DNA of 64,000 nt from Synergistes jonesii (GCF_000712295.1 NZ_JMKI01000031.1:160226-224225), one strand, 5' to 3'; shown: positions 7,997-17,013, numbered from the stretch's first letter. Numbers and translations: made by a program. The notes: generated by a model not told the origin, from the sequence alone.

Positions 7997-9175
7997 ATGG
8001 CAGGCACGGAAATTTTTGACGACGACGAGATAAGGGCGGCGGCCGACGTAATAAGACGCAGGATGATACACCGCTACGGCTCGCACGAGCAGCGCGGGGG
8101 AGTCTACCGCGCCGAGGAGTTCGAGGCCGCGGCGAAGAAGATAACGGGCTCGCGCTACGCGCTCGCGCTGTCGAGCGGCACGGCGGCGCTGATCACGGCG
8201 CTGAAGGGGGTCGGAGTGAAGCCGGGCGACGAGGTGATCACCTCCCCCTTCACCTTTATCGCGACTGTCGAAGCGATAGTCGCCTGCGACGCAGTGCCGC
8301 TATTCGGAGAGATAGACGAGACGCTTTCGCTCTCGGCCGCGTCGGCGGAAAAGCTGATCACGCCGCGCACGAGGGCGCTGATGCCGGTGCACATGTTCGG
8401 CGCGGCGGCGGATATGGATTCCTTCACGGCGCTCGGCAGAAAATACAAGCTCCCCGTCGTCGAGGACGCCTGCGAGGTCGTCGGGGGCACTTATAAGGGG
8501 CGCGCGCTCGGCGGGATAGGCGACTGCGGCGCCTGGAGCTTCGATCCGAACAAGACCCTCACCGTCGGCGAGGGGGGTATGCTCTTCACGGACGACCGCG
8601 ACGTCTGGTTCGCGATGGACTGCTATCACGACCACGGGCACATACACAGCAAGGAACATGACCGCGGCGCTGAAGGGAAGTTCGGCTTCGGCGTGAACTT
8701 CCGCATAAGCGAGCTGCAGGGCGCGCTCGGCGTCGTCGCCTTATCGAAGCTGCCGGCGGCGCTGGCCTCGCTGCGCGCCGAGAAAAAGAAGATAATGGAC
8801 GCGGGAAGGGCGGCGGGGCTCGCGCCGCGCCCGTCGCACGACGAAGCGGGAGACAGCGCGACTCACGCGATATTCATGCTGCCGACCGCCTCCGCCGCGA
8901 AAAAATTCCAGGCCGCCGCGAAAGAGGCCGGCGCCGGCTGCGCGATAATCGGAGAGAACACATGGCACTACGCGAAGCACTGGGAAGCGCTCGCCGCTAT
9001 CGGCGAAAAAGAATATTTCGGGAACAAAACCCCCTCCTACGCGCCGGAGAGCTTCGCCCAGGCCGACGAAAAGCTCTCGCGCGCGACGGCCTTCACGCTG
9101 AACGTCAAAATGGGCGAAGAGGAGATAAATAAAATCGTCAGGGCCGTGGAGGCGGGAGCGAAAGCGGCGCTGTAG
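7997..9175 (+). CDS. kdnA: KdnA-like PLP aminotransferase, makes 8-amino-Kdo
   Basis: 392 residues of the DegT/DnrJ fold type I aminotransferases. The PLP lysine is Lys186 in SFDPNKT, with VVEDACE (Asp157) for the PLP nitrogen and SSGTAAL at 59-65. Segments such as GEIDETLSLS, HDHGHIHSKEHDRGAE, NFRISE and NTWHYAKHWE match what I recall of Shewanella KdnA, which aminates 8-oxo-Kdo using glutamate. Together with kdsB and kdnB it predicts Kdo8N in the LPS inner core. The ATG is 6 bases after kdnB. Confidence 0.82.
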   Translation: MAGTEIFDDDEIRAAADVIRRRMIHRYGSHEQRGGVYRAEEFEAAAKKITGSRYALALSSGTAALITALKGVGVKPGDEVITSPFTFIATVEAIVACDAVPLFGEIDETLSLSAASAEKLITPRTRALMPVHMFGAAADMDSFTALGRKYKLPVVEDACEVVGGTYKGRALGGIGDCGAWSFDPNKTLTVGEGGMLFTDDRDVWFAMDCYHDHGHIHSKEHDRGAEGKFGFGVNFRISELQGALGVVALSKLPAALASLRAEKKKIMDAGRAAGLAPRPSHDEAGDSATHAIFMLPTASAAKKFQAAAKEAGAGCAIIGENTWHYAKHWEALAAIGEKEYFGNKTPSYAPESFAQADEKLSRATAFTLNVKMGEEEINKIVRAVEAGAKAAL

Positions 9176-9297
9176 CGCGCCGTAGGCCGGCGGAGATTCA
9201 AAAGCGGCGGCGAAGTTTGCGCGCTTTTCGCGCCAAAGCCGCCCGGCTGGTATAAAATGTAATTGAAGGATATCTAATATAGAACGAGGTGCCGGCA

Positions 9298-10521
9298 ATG
9301 AAAAAAGAACTTTTCGCAAAGCTCGAATCCCTTGAGTCCGAGATGACGAAGACCCTGGCGGAAATGATAGCGTTCCCCGCGATAAACCCGATCGACGGGG
9401 GAAGCGGGGAATTCCGCAAGGCGCAGTATATTTTGAAAAAAATCAAAGAGCTCGGCTTCGGAGAGGCCGAGGTATACGCGCCGGCCGACCCGGCCGCGGA
9501 GGGAGGGGAGCGCCCGAACGTCGTGCTGCGCTTTCCCGGAAGGACGAAGCGCCGCCTCTGGATAGCGGCCCATATGGACGTCGTGCCGGCGGGAGAGCTC
9601 TCGCTGTGGGAAACCGACCCTTTCAGCGCCGTCGTGAAGGACGGGCGCATTTATGGCCGCGGCGTCAACGACAACGGGCAGGAAATAGTCTCGTCGCTCT
9701 ACGCGCTTTACGCGCTGAAGGAGCTGGGCCTGACGCCGGAGTTCGAGGTCTGTCTCGCCTTCGTCGCGAACGAAGAGGTCGGCAGCGATTACGGAATCAA
9801 ATATCTGATCAAGGAGGGCCTTTTCGATAAGGAGGACCTCGTCGTCGTGCCGGACATGGGTACGAAGGAGGGCGATTTCATCGAGGTCGCCGAAAAGAGC
9901 ATCTGCTGGATAGAATTCACCGCCGAAGGAAAGCAGACGCACGCGAGCACCCCGGAACAGGGAATCAACGCCTGCCGCGCGGCGAACGCCTTTTCTGTGT
10001 CGCTCGACGAAGCGCTGCACGCGGCCTTCCCCGAGGAGGACGAGCGCTTCGATCCTCCCCGCTCGACATTCGAGCCGACGCGCCGCTGCGCCAACGTCGA
10101 CAACGTGAATACGGTGCCAGGCGTCGAACGCTTCTGCTTCGACTGCCGCGTGCTGCCCTCCGTCCCCCTCGCCGAGGTGAAGAAGGTCGTAGAAGCCGAG
10201 GTCAAGAAAGCGCAGGAAAAATACCGCGTGAAGATCGGCTATACCTTCCCGCAGTACACGGAGGCCGCGGAGCCGACGGAAGCCGGCGCGCCCGTCGTGA
10301 AGGTCCTTAGCTCCGCGATAGCCGGCGTGTTCCCCGGCTTGAATGTGCGGGTCGGCGGCGTCGGAGGCGGGACCTGCGCCGCCTATTACAGGGAGGCGGG
10401 CATACCGGCGGCGGTGTGGGGGCAGCAGAGCGGCTGCCCGCATATGCCGAACGAATACACGGAGATCGCCTATATGCTCAACGAGGCGAAGGTGTTCGCG
10501 CTGACGATGCTCGGAGAATAA
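9298..10521 (+). CDS. M20-family metallopeptidase (ArgE/DapE-like)
   Basis: 408 residues with the two-domain layout of M20 zinc hydrolases: a catalytic domain interrupted by a dimerisation domain (about 190-300). Metal and catalytic motifs are AAHMDVVPAG, GVNDNGQ (bridging Asp), NEEVGSD (catalytic Glu-Glu), VPDMGT and SGCPHMPNE (last His). The family removes acyl or amino-acid groups from small peptides; the exact substrate cannot be read from sequence. ATG 9298 is preferred to GTG 9289 because GAGGT stands 7 bases before it. TATAAA near 9251 may be its -10. Confidence 0.88.
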   Translation: MKKELFAKLESLESEMTKTLAEMIAFPAINPIDGGSGEFRKAQYILKKIKELGFGEAEVYAPADPAAEGGERPNVVLRFPGRTKRRLWIAAHMDVVPAGELSLWETDPFSAVVKDGRIYGRGVNDNGQEIVSSLYALYALKELGLTPEFEVCLAFVANEEVGSDYGIKYLIKEGLFDKEDLVVVPDMGTKEGDFIEVAEKSICWIEFTAEGKQTHASTPEQGINACRAANAFSVSLDEALHAAFPEEDERFDPPRSTFEPTRRCANVDNVNTVPGVERFCFDCRVLPSVPLAEVKKVVEAEVKKAQEKYRVKIGYTFPQYTEAAEPTEAGAPVVKVLSSAIAGVFPGLNVRVGGVGGGTCAAYYREAGIPAAVWGQQSGCPHMPNEYTEIAYMLNEAKVFALTMLGE

Positions 10522-10545
10522 AATCCGCGGCGCCTTTCGCTGTCG

Positions 10546-10577
10546 AAATTGGGCCGCTTTTACGGCTCAATTTTTTT
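10546..10577 (+). terminator. Intrinsic terminator after the M20 peptidase gene
   Basis: An 11-bp stem (10546-10556 with 10563-10573, one G-T pair), a 6-base loop and a T run. The stem ends are A/T rich, so it may work both ways. Confidence 0.82.
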
Positions 10578-10700
10578 GCAATAAATTTTTTTTGCAATAA
10601 AATGTATAAGAGAAGCCGCGTTTACGCGGCGGAACTTTCGAACGCGCGCAGCGAGATTGAAAAATTTTTATTGTACCGGCGCTTTGCGGGAGGGAAAGCC

Positions 10701-11597
10701 ATGAGAGTATCAGAAAAATATCTCGAATATGAAACGGCCGCGAAGGAAAAAATAACGATACCGGTGATTGAAATGGCGGGCGCGGAGGACGGCCCCCGCG
10801 TCGCGATCACCGCGGGGGCGCTCGGCTGCGAATATTCCGCGATAGCCGCGGCCATCGGGCTGAAGAGGTTCCTCAGGAACAAGAGGCTGCTGGGGACGCT
10901 GACGATAGCGGCGGCGGCCGACGTGGCCGCTTTCGAGGCGCGCCGCTCGTTCGCCGCGCGGCTCGGCGAAAAAAATACCCGCGGAGATTATTCCGAAGCC
11001 CTCGCGTATCATCTGCTGAACGACGTCGTCGCGAAGGCGGATTATCATATCGCCCTCGGCGGATGCGACGCGACGGCGGAGCTGGAGCCCTTCGCGATTT
11101 ATTGCAGCTGCTCGGGGGAAAAAATAACGGAGGGTTCTCGGCTGCTCGCCGAAGCCTTCGCTCCGCCGAACGTCGTTGAAGTGACGCGCGGCTCGCCCTT
11201 CGTCCTCGGCGGCGAGTGCGAGGCGGCCGCGGAGGCGGGGGTGCCGTCGGCGCTTTTCGCTGCGGGAGGCGCGTCGTCTGATGCGGGAACGTATTTCAGG
11301 GGAATCGTCGGCGCTTTGAAATTCGCCGGAGCGCTCGGCGGAGAGGCGCTTTCGCCCCTGCCGCCGCGCCGCTTCAAAGCTTTGATCGCGCTGCGCGCCT
11401 CGAAAAAAGGGTTTTACCGCGGCGAGGCCTCCGTCGGCGACGAGCTGTTGAAGGGCGACGGCGTCGGCGTGCTGACCGATTATTTCGGCAACGCGGTCGA
11501 AGAGGTCGTGACGCCGGCGGCCGGTCGGCTGCTCATAGCCGCGGCCTCCCCGGCGATGCCGGAAGGCGGCTTCGCCGCGGCGGTCGCGCTGAGGTAG
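10701..11597 (+). CDS. Succinylglutamate desuccinylase/aspartoacylase-fold protein, zinc site altered
   Basis: 298 residues that align by pattern to the AstE/AspA zinc deacylase family, including the C-terminal part with GDGVGVLTDYFGN and PAAGRLL. The first zinc motif, normally GxHGxE, reads AGALGCEY: His is gone and only Glu remains. The second, normally DLHxG, reads YHIALGGCD, again without the aligned His. So the usual zinc ligands appear lost and activity is doubtful or changed. ATG 10701 follows GGGAGGG; the open frame extends upstream but without plausible sequence. Confidence 0.72.
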   Translation: MRVSEKYLEYETAAKEKITIPVIEMAGAEDGPRVAITAGALGCEYSAIAAAIGLKRFLRNKRLLGTLTIAAAADVAAFEARRSFAARLGEKNTRGDYSEALAYHLLNDVVAKADYHIALGGCDATAELEPFAIYCSCSGEKITEGSRLLAEAFAPPNVVEVTRGSPFVLGGECEAAAEAGVPSALFAAGGASSDAGTYFRGIVGALKFAGALGGEALSPLPPRRFKALIALRASKKGFYRGEASVGDELLKGDGVGVLTDYFGNAVEEVVTPAAGRLLIAAASPAMPEGGFAAAVALR

Positions 11598-11609
11598 AAT
11601 CGATCAGCG

Positions 11610-11640
11610 GAGCCGCACGCAAAAAAGCGCGGCTCTTCTC
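11610..11640 (+). terminator. Terminator between convergent genes
   Basis: A 7-bp stem GAGCCGC (11610-11616) with GCGGCTC (11629-11635), then TTCTC. The T tract is poor, so confidence is moderate. It lies between the aspartoacylase-fold gene and the convergent DUF4491 gene. Confidence 0.5.
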
Positions 11641-11656
11641 TTGGTTCATGGGGAGA

Positions 11657-11953
11657 TCAGTTCTTCGGCGCGCGTTTGGGGTTTTTAGGAAACCACCCCT
11701 TCTCGACGCGTTTGGCCTGCTGCTTCAGTTCGTGTATGCTCCACAGCAGCGTGAAACCCACGACTCCCAGGACGGCGGAGAGCAGGAGATGCTCCGCGAA
11801 CAAAGACGCGGCGCAAAAGGCGAGCCCTCCTGCCAGGAAAAGCGGCCATATCCTTTCGGAAAAGTAATATTCGCATTTGATGACAACTGGATGAAAGAGG
11901 CCGATGACGACGAAAGAGGTCGGCCCGATGAGGATGCCGAAGCAGTTGGGCAC
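11657..11953 (-). CDS. DUF4491 small membrane protein
   Basis: 98 residues, mostly hydrophobic: three predicted membrane segments and a conserved C-terminal VEKGWFPKNPKR, the hallmark of DUF4491. The GLFHPVVIKCEYYF segment near the N-terminus is also typical. Function is unknown. The GTG start at 11953 is supported by GGAG 7 bases upstream. It lies 18 bases after the DUF4405 gene, so both are likely co-transcribed as a small membrane pair. Confidence 0.85.
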   Translation of the reverse strand: MPNCFGILIGPTSFVVIGLFHPVVIKCEYYFSERIWPLFLAGGLAFCAASLFAEHLLLSAVLGVVGFTLLWSIHELKQQAKRVEKGWFPKNPKRAPKN

Positions 11954-11971
11954 AATAGATCTCCTTTCTCT

Positions 11972-12715
11972 CTACCAAGAGCTCCCGGAGGAGCCGCCGA
12001 AAATCATGAACAGCAGTGCGGAAAAACCGCCCGCGGCCCCGAGCGTCAGGGCCGGATGCAACAGGCTCAGCCAACGTTTCGAGACAAGCCCTGCGAGCGC
12101 TTTGTATCCCTGGTGCGCCAGCAGAACCCAGAACGACATCATCGCAAGGTTCTCGGCCAGCACGAAGGGCGCCGCCTTATCGTAATCCAAAAAGGCGAAC
12201 TGTGTGGTGAGGAAGAGATAGGACGGTATATCCATCGTGAGGAATAGGTAAAGCCCATAACCGGCCGCCAGAACGGCGAGGATGTTCAAGCTCGCGCCCC
12301 TCCGGCCGGCCGGCAGGCGTCCGACCGCCATTCCCCAATGCAGCCCCAGATGAACGCTCATCAGGATGAAGCTCCAGTAGGCCCCCGCAAGATGCGCCGA
12401 TCTGGCCCAGTATATCCCCGGCCAAACGTCCGCAGAAAAGAGGATATGTCGGGACATCGCCATTCCGCTCGCGGCCGTGATGAGGAAGGCTCCCAGCAGC
12501 AGCATGTTCACCGCAGTCCATATGGTTCTGAGAAGCCCGTAACGTCCTTTGAACAGGGCACGGTACCATTGGCGATTGAGCCATTGGTGCAGCAGAAACA
12601 GGGCGAACATCGCCATCCCCAGCCGCTCGTGCGCTTCTTCTCCCGTCACCTGAAACGCCATCAGAAGCAGCAGCAGAAGCGTCATCAGCAGATCCACGAT
12701 TCTCTTCGTCAGCAG
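11972..12715 (-). CDS. DUF4405 cytochrome-b-like membrane protein
   Basis: About 247 residues with six or seven hydrophobic helices and paired histidines typical of DUF4405, a family related to membrane cytochromes b (for example HEWLG-like HERLG, LHQWLN, SVHLGLHWG, LAHQGY). It probably binds haem and takes part in membrane electron transfer. The start is unusual. AGGAGG (12725-12730 on the minus strand) is 9 bases before a CTG at 12715, and the residues from there (KRIVDLLMT) match the family N-terminus, while the first GTG (12697) is too far away. I therefore favour a CTG start. Confidence 0.8.
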   Translation of the reverse strand: MLTKRIVDLLMTLLLLLLMAFQVTGEEAHERLGMAMFALFLLHQWLNRQWYRALFKGRYGLLRTIWTAVNMLLLGAFLITAASGMAMSRHILFSADVWPGIYWARSAHLAGAYWSFILMSVHLGLHWGMAVGRLPAGRRGASLNILAVLAAGYGLYLFLTMDIPSYLFLTTQFAFLDYDKAAPFVLAENLAMMSFWVLLAHQGYKALAGLVSKRWLSLLHPALTLGAAGGFSALLFMIFGGSSGSSW

Positions 12716-12784
12716 CGTAGTTCACCTCCTATGAATAATGTTCCGGACGTCCGATCAAAGCAGAATTTCTAAATACTCAGCCGT

Positions 12785-12815
12785 ATTCTATGGCCTTTAG
12801 CCGACTCCAAGTCAA
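12785..12815 (-). promoter_or_regulatory. Candidate promoter for the DUF4405-DUF4491 pair
   Basis: On the minus strand TTGACT (12810-12815) is followed after 19 bases by TAGAAT (12785-12790). Both boxes are near consensus but the spacing is long. It lies about 70 bases before the gene. Confidence 0.4.
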
Positions 12816-12942
12816 GATAAAATGACAGATAAAAACAGGCTCCAATTCGAATTAGGAATCTGTTAGCGACACCGGCGACCAGAGCTGCCGCGCTGAAGTA
12901 AAAGGGGCGCTTGATATGCGCCTCAACGGTCCGTTCATATTT

Positions 12943-14295
12943 TTATCTGGCGTTGATGGGGACAACGTTCGCGATACTTTCTATCACGCGGCTGCCGTCC
13001 TTTCTCGTCATCTCCATATCAGTCACCGCGACGCAGTTTATCGTCCTCCTGCCCTCCGCTCCGCCCGAGCCGGAAGGGCCGAGGGCGTAGACGGAGTGGA
13101 TGGCGTACGGCCTGCCTTTGACAGTGCCGAGCAGCAACATTACGTGCCCCGGCATCTGCAATATCGTTCCGGCCGGCGCCGACGCTAACAGCTTTTCCTT
13201 CTCCGCGGCGCTCATCTTCGACACGTCGATATGGGCGGGAACCCTCGCCTGAGCCGACGAGTTGCGCGGCAGCTCCACGCCGAAGGTGAGGTAGAGGTCG
13301 CGGACGAAGGCGCTGCAGTCGCGCGAAGAGAAGCTCCCGCCCCAGCCGTAGCGCTCGCCGAGCGTCTTGAAGGCCTGCCTTATCACGTTCACCTGGGTGC
13401 ACGGCGGGAAGCCGCGCGAAAGGCCGGCGGAGAGCGGCAGCCGCTCCGTCGTAATCTTCAGAGAGCCGTCTTCGCTGCGCTGCGGCACGAGGAAGCAGCG
13501 GCTGAAGAGCGACGATACGCCGTCCTCCTCGTCGGTGTTGGCGGCCGGCAGCCTCGTCCCCATAAGAAATTCGCGGCGCCCCTTCTCGGGCTCCGAGCTC
13601 CTTATGTCGGAAAAGGCGCGACTCGCCGTTACAACGTAAAAGCCGCCGGAGAATATTTCGCGCAACGTCCTCTTGTCGGTCAACGCTACGTCATCTTTGC
13701 TTATCCAGCCCGAGCAGCTGGGCGTTTCAACGAAATAATATTTCCCATCCTTAGATTCGTGAAGCGCGGCGAGCGGCTCCCATATCTTGACCGTGCTCTC
13801 TGCGTTCATGTCGAAGAGGAGGTCGCCGGCGCTGCCGTAAAGGGGCCCCCCACAGGGATAGGCCTTTATCTCAGCGTTCCGCGCCGCTGTCGCGAAGCGG
13901 ACGATAGTCGTTTCCTCGACGCTTTCGGCGTCGGCGTTCTTTTCGACGCGCCGCCAGAAGTCTTCTCCTGCCGGCTCGGAGCCGATGAAACGCGGCGAGT
14001 CCGGGCGCTTTGAGAAAGGCGCCATCTTCTTCAGCACGGCTTCGCGCGGCAGCATCTCGGCGTACTCCAGTATATCCGTACAATATGTGCCAGGCGTTTT
14101 TCTGATTTCCGCGCTAAGCCGCGCCGTCCCGTCCGCGTCGAGAAGCACGGCGCCCGCGTTCTTCGCGCGCTTTATCCAGTATTCGGCGTTCAGCATCTCT
14201 TCCGTCGTGCCGCAGAAATTTTTCGCGCCTTCGGCAAAGCAGCGCGGCGCCTGAAGCGTAGCGGCGAGCAGCAGCGCCGCGATAAATTTTTTCAT
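12943..14295 (-). CDS. Secreted SH3 and NlpC/P60-domain peptidoglycan hydrolase
   Basis: 450 residues with a signal peptide (cleavage after CFA, about residue 21). A middle part (about 125-290) resembles bacterial SH3 domains, and a C-terminal NlpC/P60 cysteine peptidase domain starts near 305. The catalytic Cys is in SSRDCSAF, the His in MPGHVMLLLG, and a third polar residue in YAIHSVY. Such enzymes cut gamma-D-glutamyl-diamino-acid bonds in wall peptides. It is a single gene transcribed away from prmA. Confidence 0.88.
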   Translation of the reverse strand: MKKFIAALLLAATLQAPRCFAEGAKNFCGTTEEMLNAEYWIKRAKNAGAVLLDADGTARLSAEIRKTPGTYCTDILEYAEMLPREAVLKKMAPFSKRPDSPRFIGSEPAGEDFWRRVEKNADAESVEETTIVRFATAARNAEIKAYPCGGPLYGSAGDLLFDMNAESTVKIWEPLAALHESKDGKYYFVETPSCSGWISKDDVALTDKRTLREIFSGGFYVVTASRAFSDIRSSEPEKGRREFLMGTRLPAANTDEEDGVSSLFSRCFLVPQRSEDGSLKITTERLPLSAGLSRGFPPCTQVNVIRQAFKTLGERYGWGGSFSSRDCSAFVRDLYLTFGVELPRNSSAQARVPAHIDVSKMSAAEKEKLLASAPAGTILQMPGHVMLLLGTVKGRPYAIHSVYALGPSGSGGAEGRRTINCVAVTDMEMTRKDGSRVIESIANVVPINAR

Positions 14296-14434
14296 TTAGC
14301 AAGCCCCCGCAGCGCGCGGCGCGTGCCGGCCGCGCAAATATATCTGATAGAATATCATAAAAGCTTATAATGGAGTAGAATAACGGCTGTGCGGGCGTGG
14401 CGCCCGCTAAAGAGCGTGAAAGGGGCTGGACGCC

Positions 14435-15307
14435 GTGCGGAACAACGACAACTATTGGTGGTATATAACGATAAAGGCCGACTCGTCGCAGGAGGACAAC
14501 CTCTTCTCGATAGCGGACATTTCCGGAAGCATCGGCACCGAGATGCAGGAGCTGCCGGACGGCGCTTTGCGCCTTCGCGTCTACTACAGGAGCAGCGAGG
14601 AGATAGGCGCCTGGCGCGAGAGGCTGCTTGCCGTGATGAAGGTTTTCCCAGGCGTGGAAGTCGAGGACTGGGGAAAGATAGAGAATCAGCCTTGGAACGT
14701 CGCGGTCGAAGAGGCTTTCCCGCCTCTGCCGGTCGGCGGGCGCCTCGTCGTGCTCGCTCCGTGGCACAAGGGCTCCGAGCCGGCAGGCCGCGTCGCTCTT
14801 TACGTCAATCCGGGGAGCGCGTTCGGCACCGGCTATCACGAGAGCACTCAGATCGCCCTCGAACTGCTCGAAAAATATATCAGAGAGGGCTGCGTCACGG
14901 CCGACATAGGCACGGGCTCCGGCATCCTGACGATCGGCGCGTTGAAGATGGGCGCTAAGTTCGCCTACGCGCGCGATATAGACCCGACGGTCATCGAAGA
15001 GGCGCGCAAAAATTTCGAGCTGAATGAGCTCGACCCGCAGCAGATCGACCTCAAGACTGGCGATCTGCTGAAGGATTTCGGCCACAGAGCCGACATCCTG
15101 ACGGCCAACATACTGCTCGACCCGCTGACTACGATGTTGGCGGACGTTCCCGCGGCTATCGGCGGAGAAGGAGTCGCGATATTCTCGGGGATGCTGGAAA
15201 GGGAAAAGCCCGTATTTCTCTCCGCGCTCGCGGAGGCGGGCATGAGACCCATCGAAGAGCTCGCAAAAGGAGGGTGGTGGGGTGTCGCTGCCAAGGCTCA
15301 GGCTTGA
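14435..15307 (+). CDS. prmA: Ribosomal protein L11 methyltransferase PrmA
   Basis: 290 residues: an N-terminal substrate-recognition domain (about 1-90) and a class I methyltransferase domain with PGSAFGTGYHEST, the SAM loop DIGTGSGILTIGA and NILLDPL, the PrmA version of the NPPY-type motif. It trimethylates ribosomal protein L11. The GTG start at 14435 is preceded by AAGGGG. The last 26 bases overlap rsmE, so the two are translationally linked. Confidence 0.92.
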   Translation: MRNNDNYWWYITIKADSSQEDNLFSIADISGSIGTEMQELPDGALRLRVYYRSSEEIGAWRERLLAVMKVFPGVEVEDWGKIENQPWNVAVEEAFPPLPVGGRLVVLAPWHKGSEPAGRVALYVNPGSAFGTGYHESTQIALELLEKYIREGCVTADIGTGSGILTIGALKMGAKFAYARDIDPTVIEEARKNFELNELDPQQIDLKTGDLLKDFGHRADILTANILLDPLTTMLADVPAAIGGEGVAIFSGMLEREKPVFLSALAEAGMRPIEELAKGGWWGVAAKAQA

Positions 15308-16007
15308 GGGGTGCCTCTTCGACGGCGAAGTCTGGCACGTCGGAGCGGAGGAAGCCCACCATCTGATTCGTGTGCGCAGATGCTACACCGGCTCGCTCGT
15401 CGAAGGGCTGCTGCGCGGCGAAAAGATAGAGCTGCGCCTCGAATGCGGCGGCGGCGAAGTGACGGCGCGCGAGCTGTCGAGGTGCGGTGAGGAAAAAATA
15501 ATCCCGCGCGTCGAGCTGCTGCTGGGGCTTCTGAAAAACGACCAGCTCGACGACGCGCTGCGCTTCTGCGCCGAGACCTGCGCCGCCGAGATACATCTGC
15601 TCGTGTGCGAGAGGAGCGTTCCGCGCTACGAAGGTGCGCGGCTCGCCGAGAAGATGACGCGCTGGCGCAGGATACTCGACGAGGCTACGAAGCAGGCGGG
15701 CGCTGCGGCGCCGCCTCTTCTGCGCGAGCCTCGCGATTTTGAAAAATTCGATTTCGGCGCTCTGCCGAAGCAGCGCCTCGCCGCGATGCTTTCGCCGGAT
15801 TCTAAGCCTCTGCGCCTTATAGAGATAGAAGAAAGCACCGTGCTTGCGATAGGCCCCGAAGGGGACTGGTCGCCGCGGGAGGGCGCGGAACTGATAGGAA
15901 ACGGCTTCGTGCCGGTGACGCTCGGAAAAAGGATAATGCGCGCCAGCACCGCCGTCGCCGCCGGTTGCGCGGCGATGCAGATGCTTCATGGACAGAGGAG
16001 ACGATGA
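15282..16007 (+). CDS. rsmE: 16S rRNA m3U1498 methyltransferase RsmE
   Basis: 241 residues of the SPOUT fold: an N-terminal PUA-like RNA-binding domain with HHLIRVRR and a C-terminal knotted methyltransferase domain with ATKQAG, AIGPEGDWSPRE and LGKRIMRASTAV, the SAM-binding knot. It methylates U1498 of 16S rRNA. GTG start at 15282 lies inside the prmA end, preceded by AAAGGAGGG. Confidence 0.93.
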   Translation: MSLPRLRLEGCLFDGEVWHVGAEEAHHLIRVRRCYTGSLVEGLLRGEKIELRLECGGGEVTARELSRCGEEKIIPRVELLLGLLKNDQLDDALRFCAETCAAEIHLLVCERSVPRYEGARLAEKMTRWRRILDEATKQAGAAAPPLLREPRDFEKFDFGALPKQRLAAMLSPDSKPLRLIEIEESTVLAIGPEGDWSPREGAELIGNGFVPVTLGKRIMRASTAVAAGCAAMQMLHGQRRR

Positions 16008-16073
16008 CGTTATCGCGCCGCAGTAATTGCCGTCTTACTTTCTATCCGCTATCTGTTTTATTCGGCGGCTGAA

Positions 16074-17013
16074 ATGTTTATCAGCGCAAGCAGAAGAACC
16101 GACATATTACTCCGAATGGTTTTTCAACAGACTGAAAGCCGGCTTCGCTTTGGTGCGGAATCCAATGAACGCGAAGCAGATCAGCGAAATCAGCTTGACG
16201 CCCGACGTCGTCGACGGGTTTGTGTTTTGGACGAAAAACCCCGTGCCTATGTTGGACAAGCTTAAGCAGCTGGGAAACTACGGCTATCAAGATAGCTACT
16301 ACTTTCAATTCACAGTGAATTCTTACGGCAAAGAAATCGAAAGAGGCGTGCCGTCAAAGAAAAACCGCGTAATTCCGGCATTCGCAGCCCTTTCTGATAT
16401 GATAGGTCCGGAGAGGGTGATTTGGCGCTATGACCCGATTTTTGTAAACAAGACCTACAACGTCGAATACCATGTTAAATATTTTGAGGAACTTGCAAAG
16501 CGTTTATCGAAATATACTAAAAAGTGCACCTTCAGCTTTTTGGATTTTTACAGAAATACCGAGAGAAATATCTCGGGACTTGATATCGAGCCGTTCACGC
16601 CGGAGATTCAAGAAAATATCGCTGCAAGATTGGCCGAAATCGCGCGCCGATACAATTTGGCGATCGACGCCTGCGCTGAAGCCGTTGATTTAGAAAAATA
16701 CGGCATTCAGCGCGCAAGATGCATCGACGACAGATTATTCGGCAAGCTGCTCAACCGCAGGCTGAACGTCAAAAAAGATGAAAACCGGCGCGCCTATTGC
16801 GGGTGCGCCGAGAGCGTCGATATAGGGGCCTACAACGGCTGTAAAAACGGATGCCTCTATTGTTACGCGAATTTTTCATCGAAGAGCGCGGCGAAAAATT
16901 TTTGCAGGCACGACCCCAATTCCCCGCTACTTTTCGGAGAGCTTGGAGAGGGCGAAATGCCTAAGAAGCGAAAGATGGAAAAACACTCCGCCGGACAGAC
17001 GACGATCTTTTGA
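16074..17013 (+). pseudogene. DUF1848 family gene with N-terminal frameshift
   Basis: The family begins MxISASRRTDIPxYYSEW. Here MFISASRRTDI is encoded from ATG 16074, but the continuation YYSEWFFNRLKAG and the remaining 300-odd residues are one frame over. The C-terminal part is complete, with CGCAESVD, NGCKNGCLYCYANF and HDPNSP. Restoring a second copy of the 8-base ACCGACAT (present once at 16098-16105) would rebuild RRTDIPTYYSEW in frame, so slippage loss of one repeat unit is the likely cause. The gene is less GC-rich than its neighbours. Function of the family is unknown; the cysteines suggest a metal centre. Confidence 0.82.

Noticed and set aside
6605..8086. Long minus-strand open frame (493 codons) opposite kdnB, and similar ones at 9274-10443 (-), 21541-22593 (-) and 28080-29009 (+)
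   Set aside because: They mirror real genes; high-GC third positions remove stop codons in the opposite frame. Translations are Arg/His-rich and match no family.
16074..16110. Programmed ribosomal frameshift in the DUF1848 gene
   Set aside because: No slippery heptamer or downstream structure is seen, and the loss of one tandem 8-bp unit explains the shift better.
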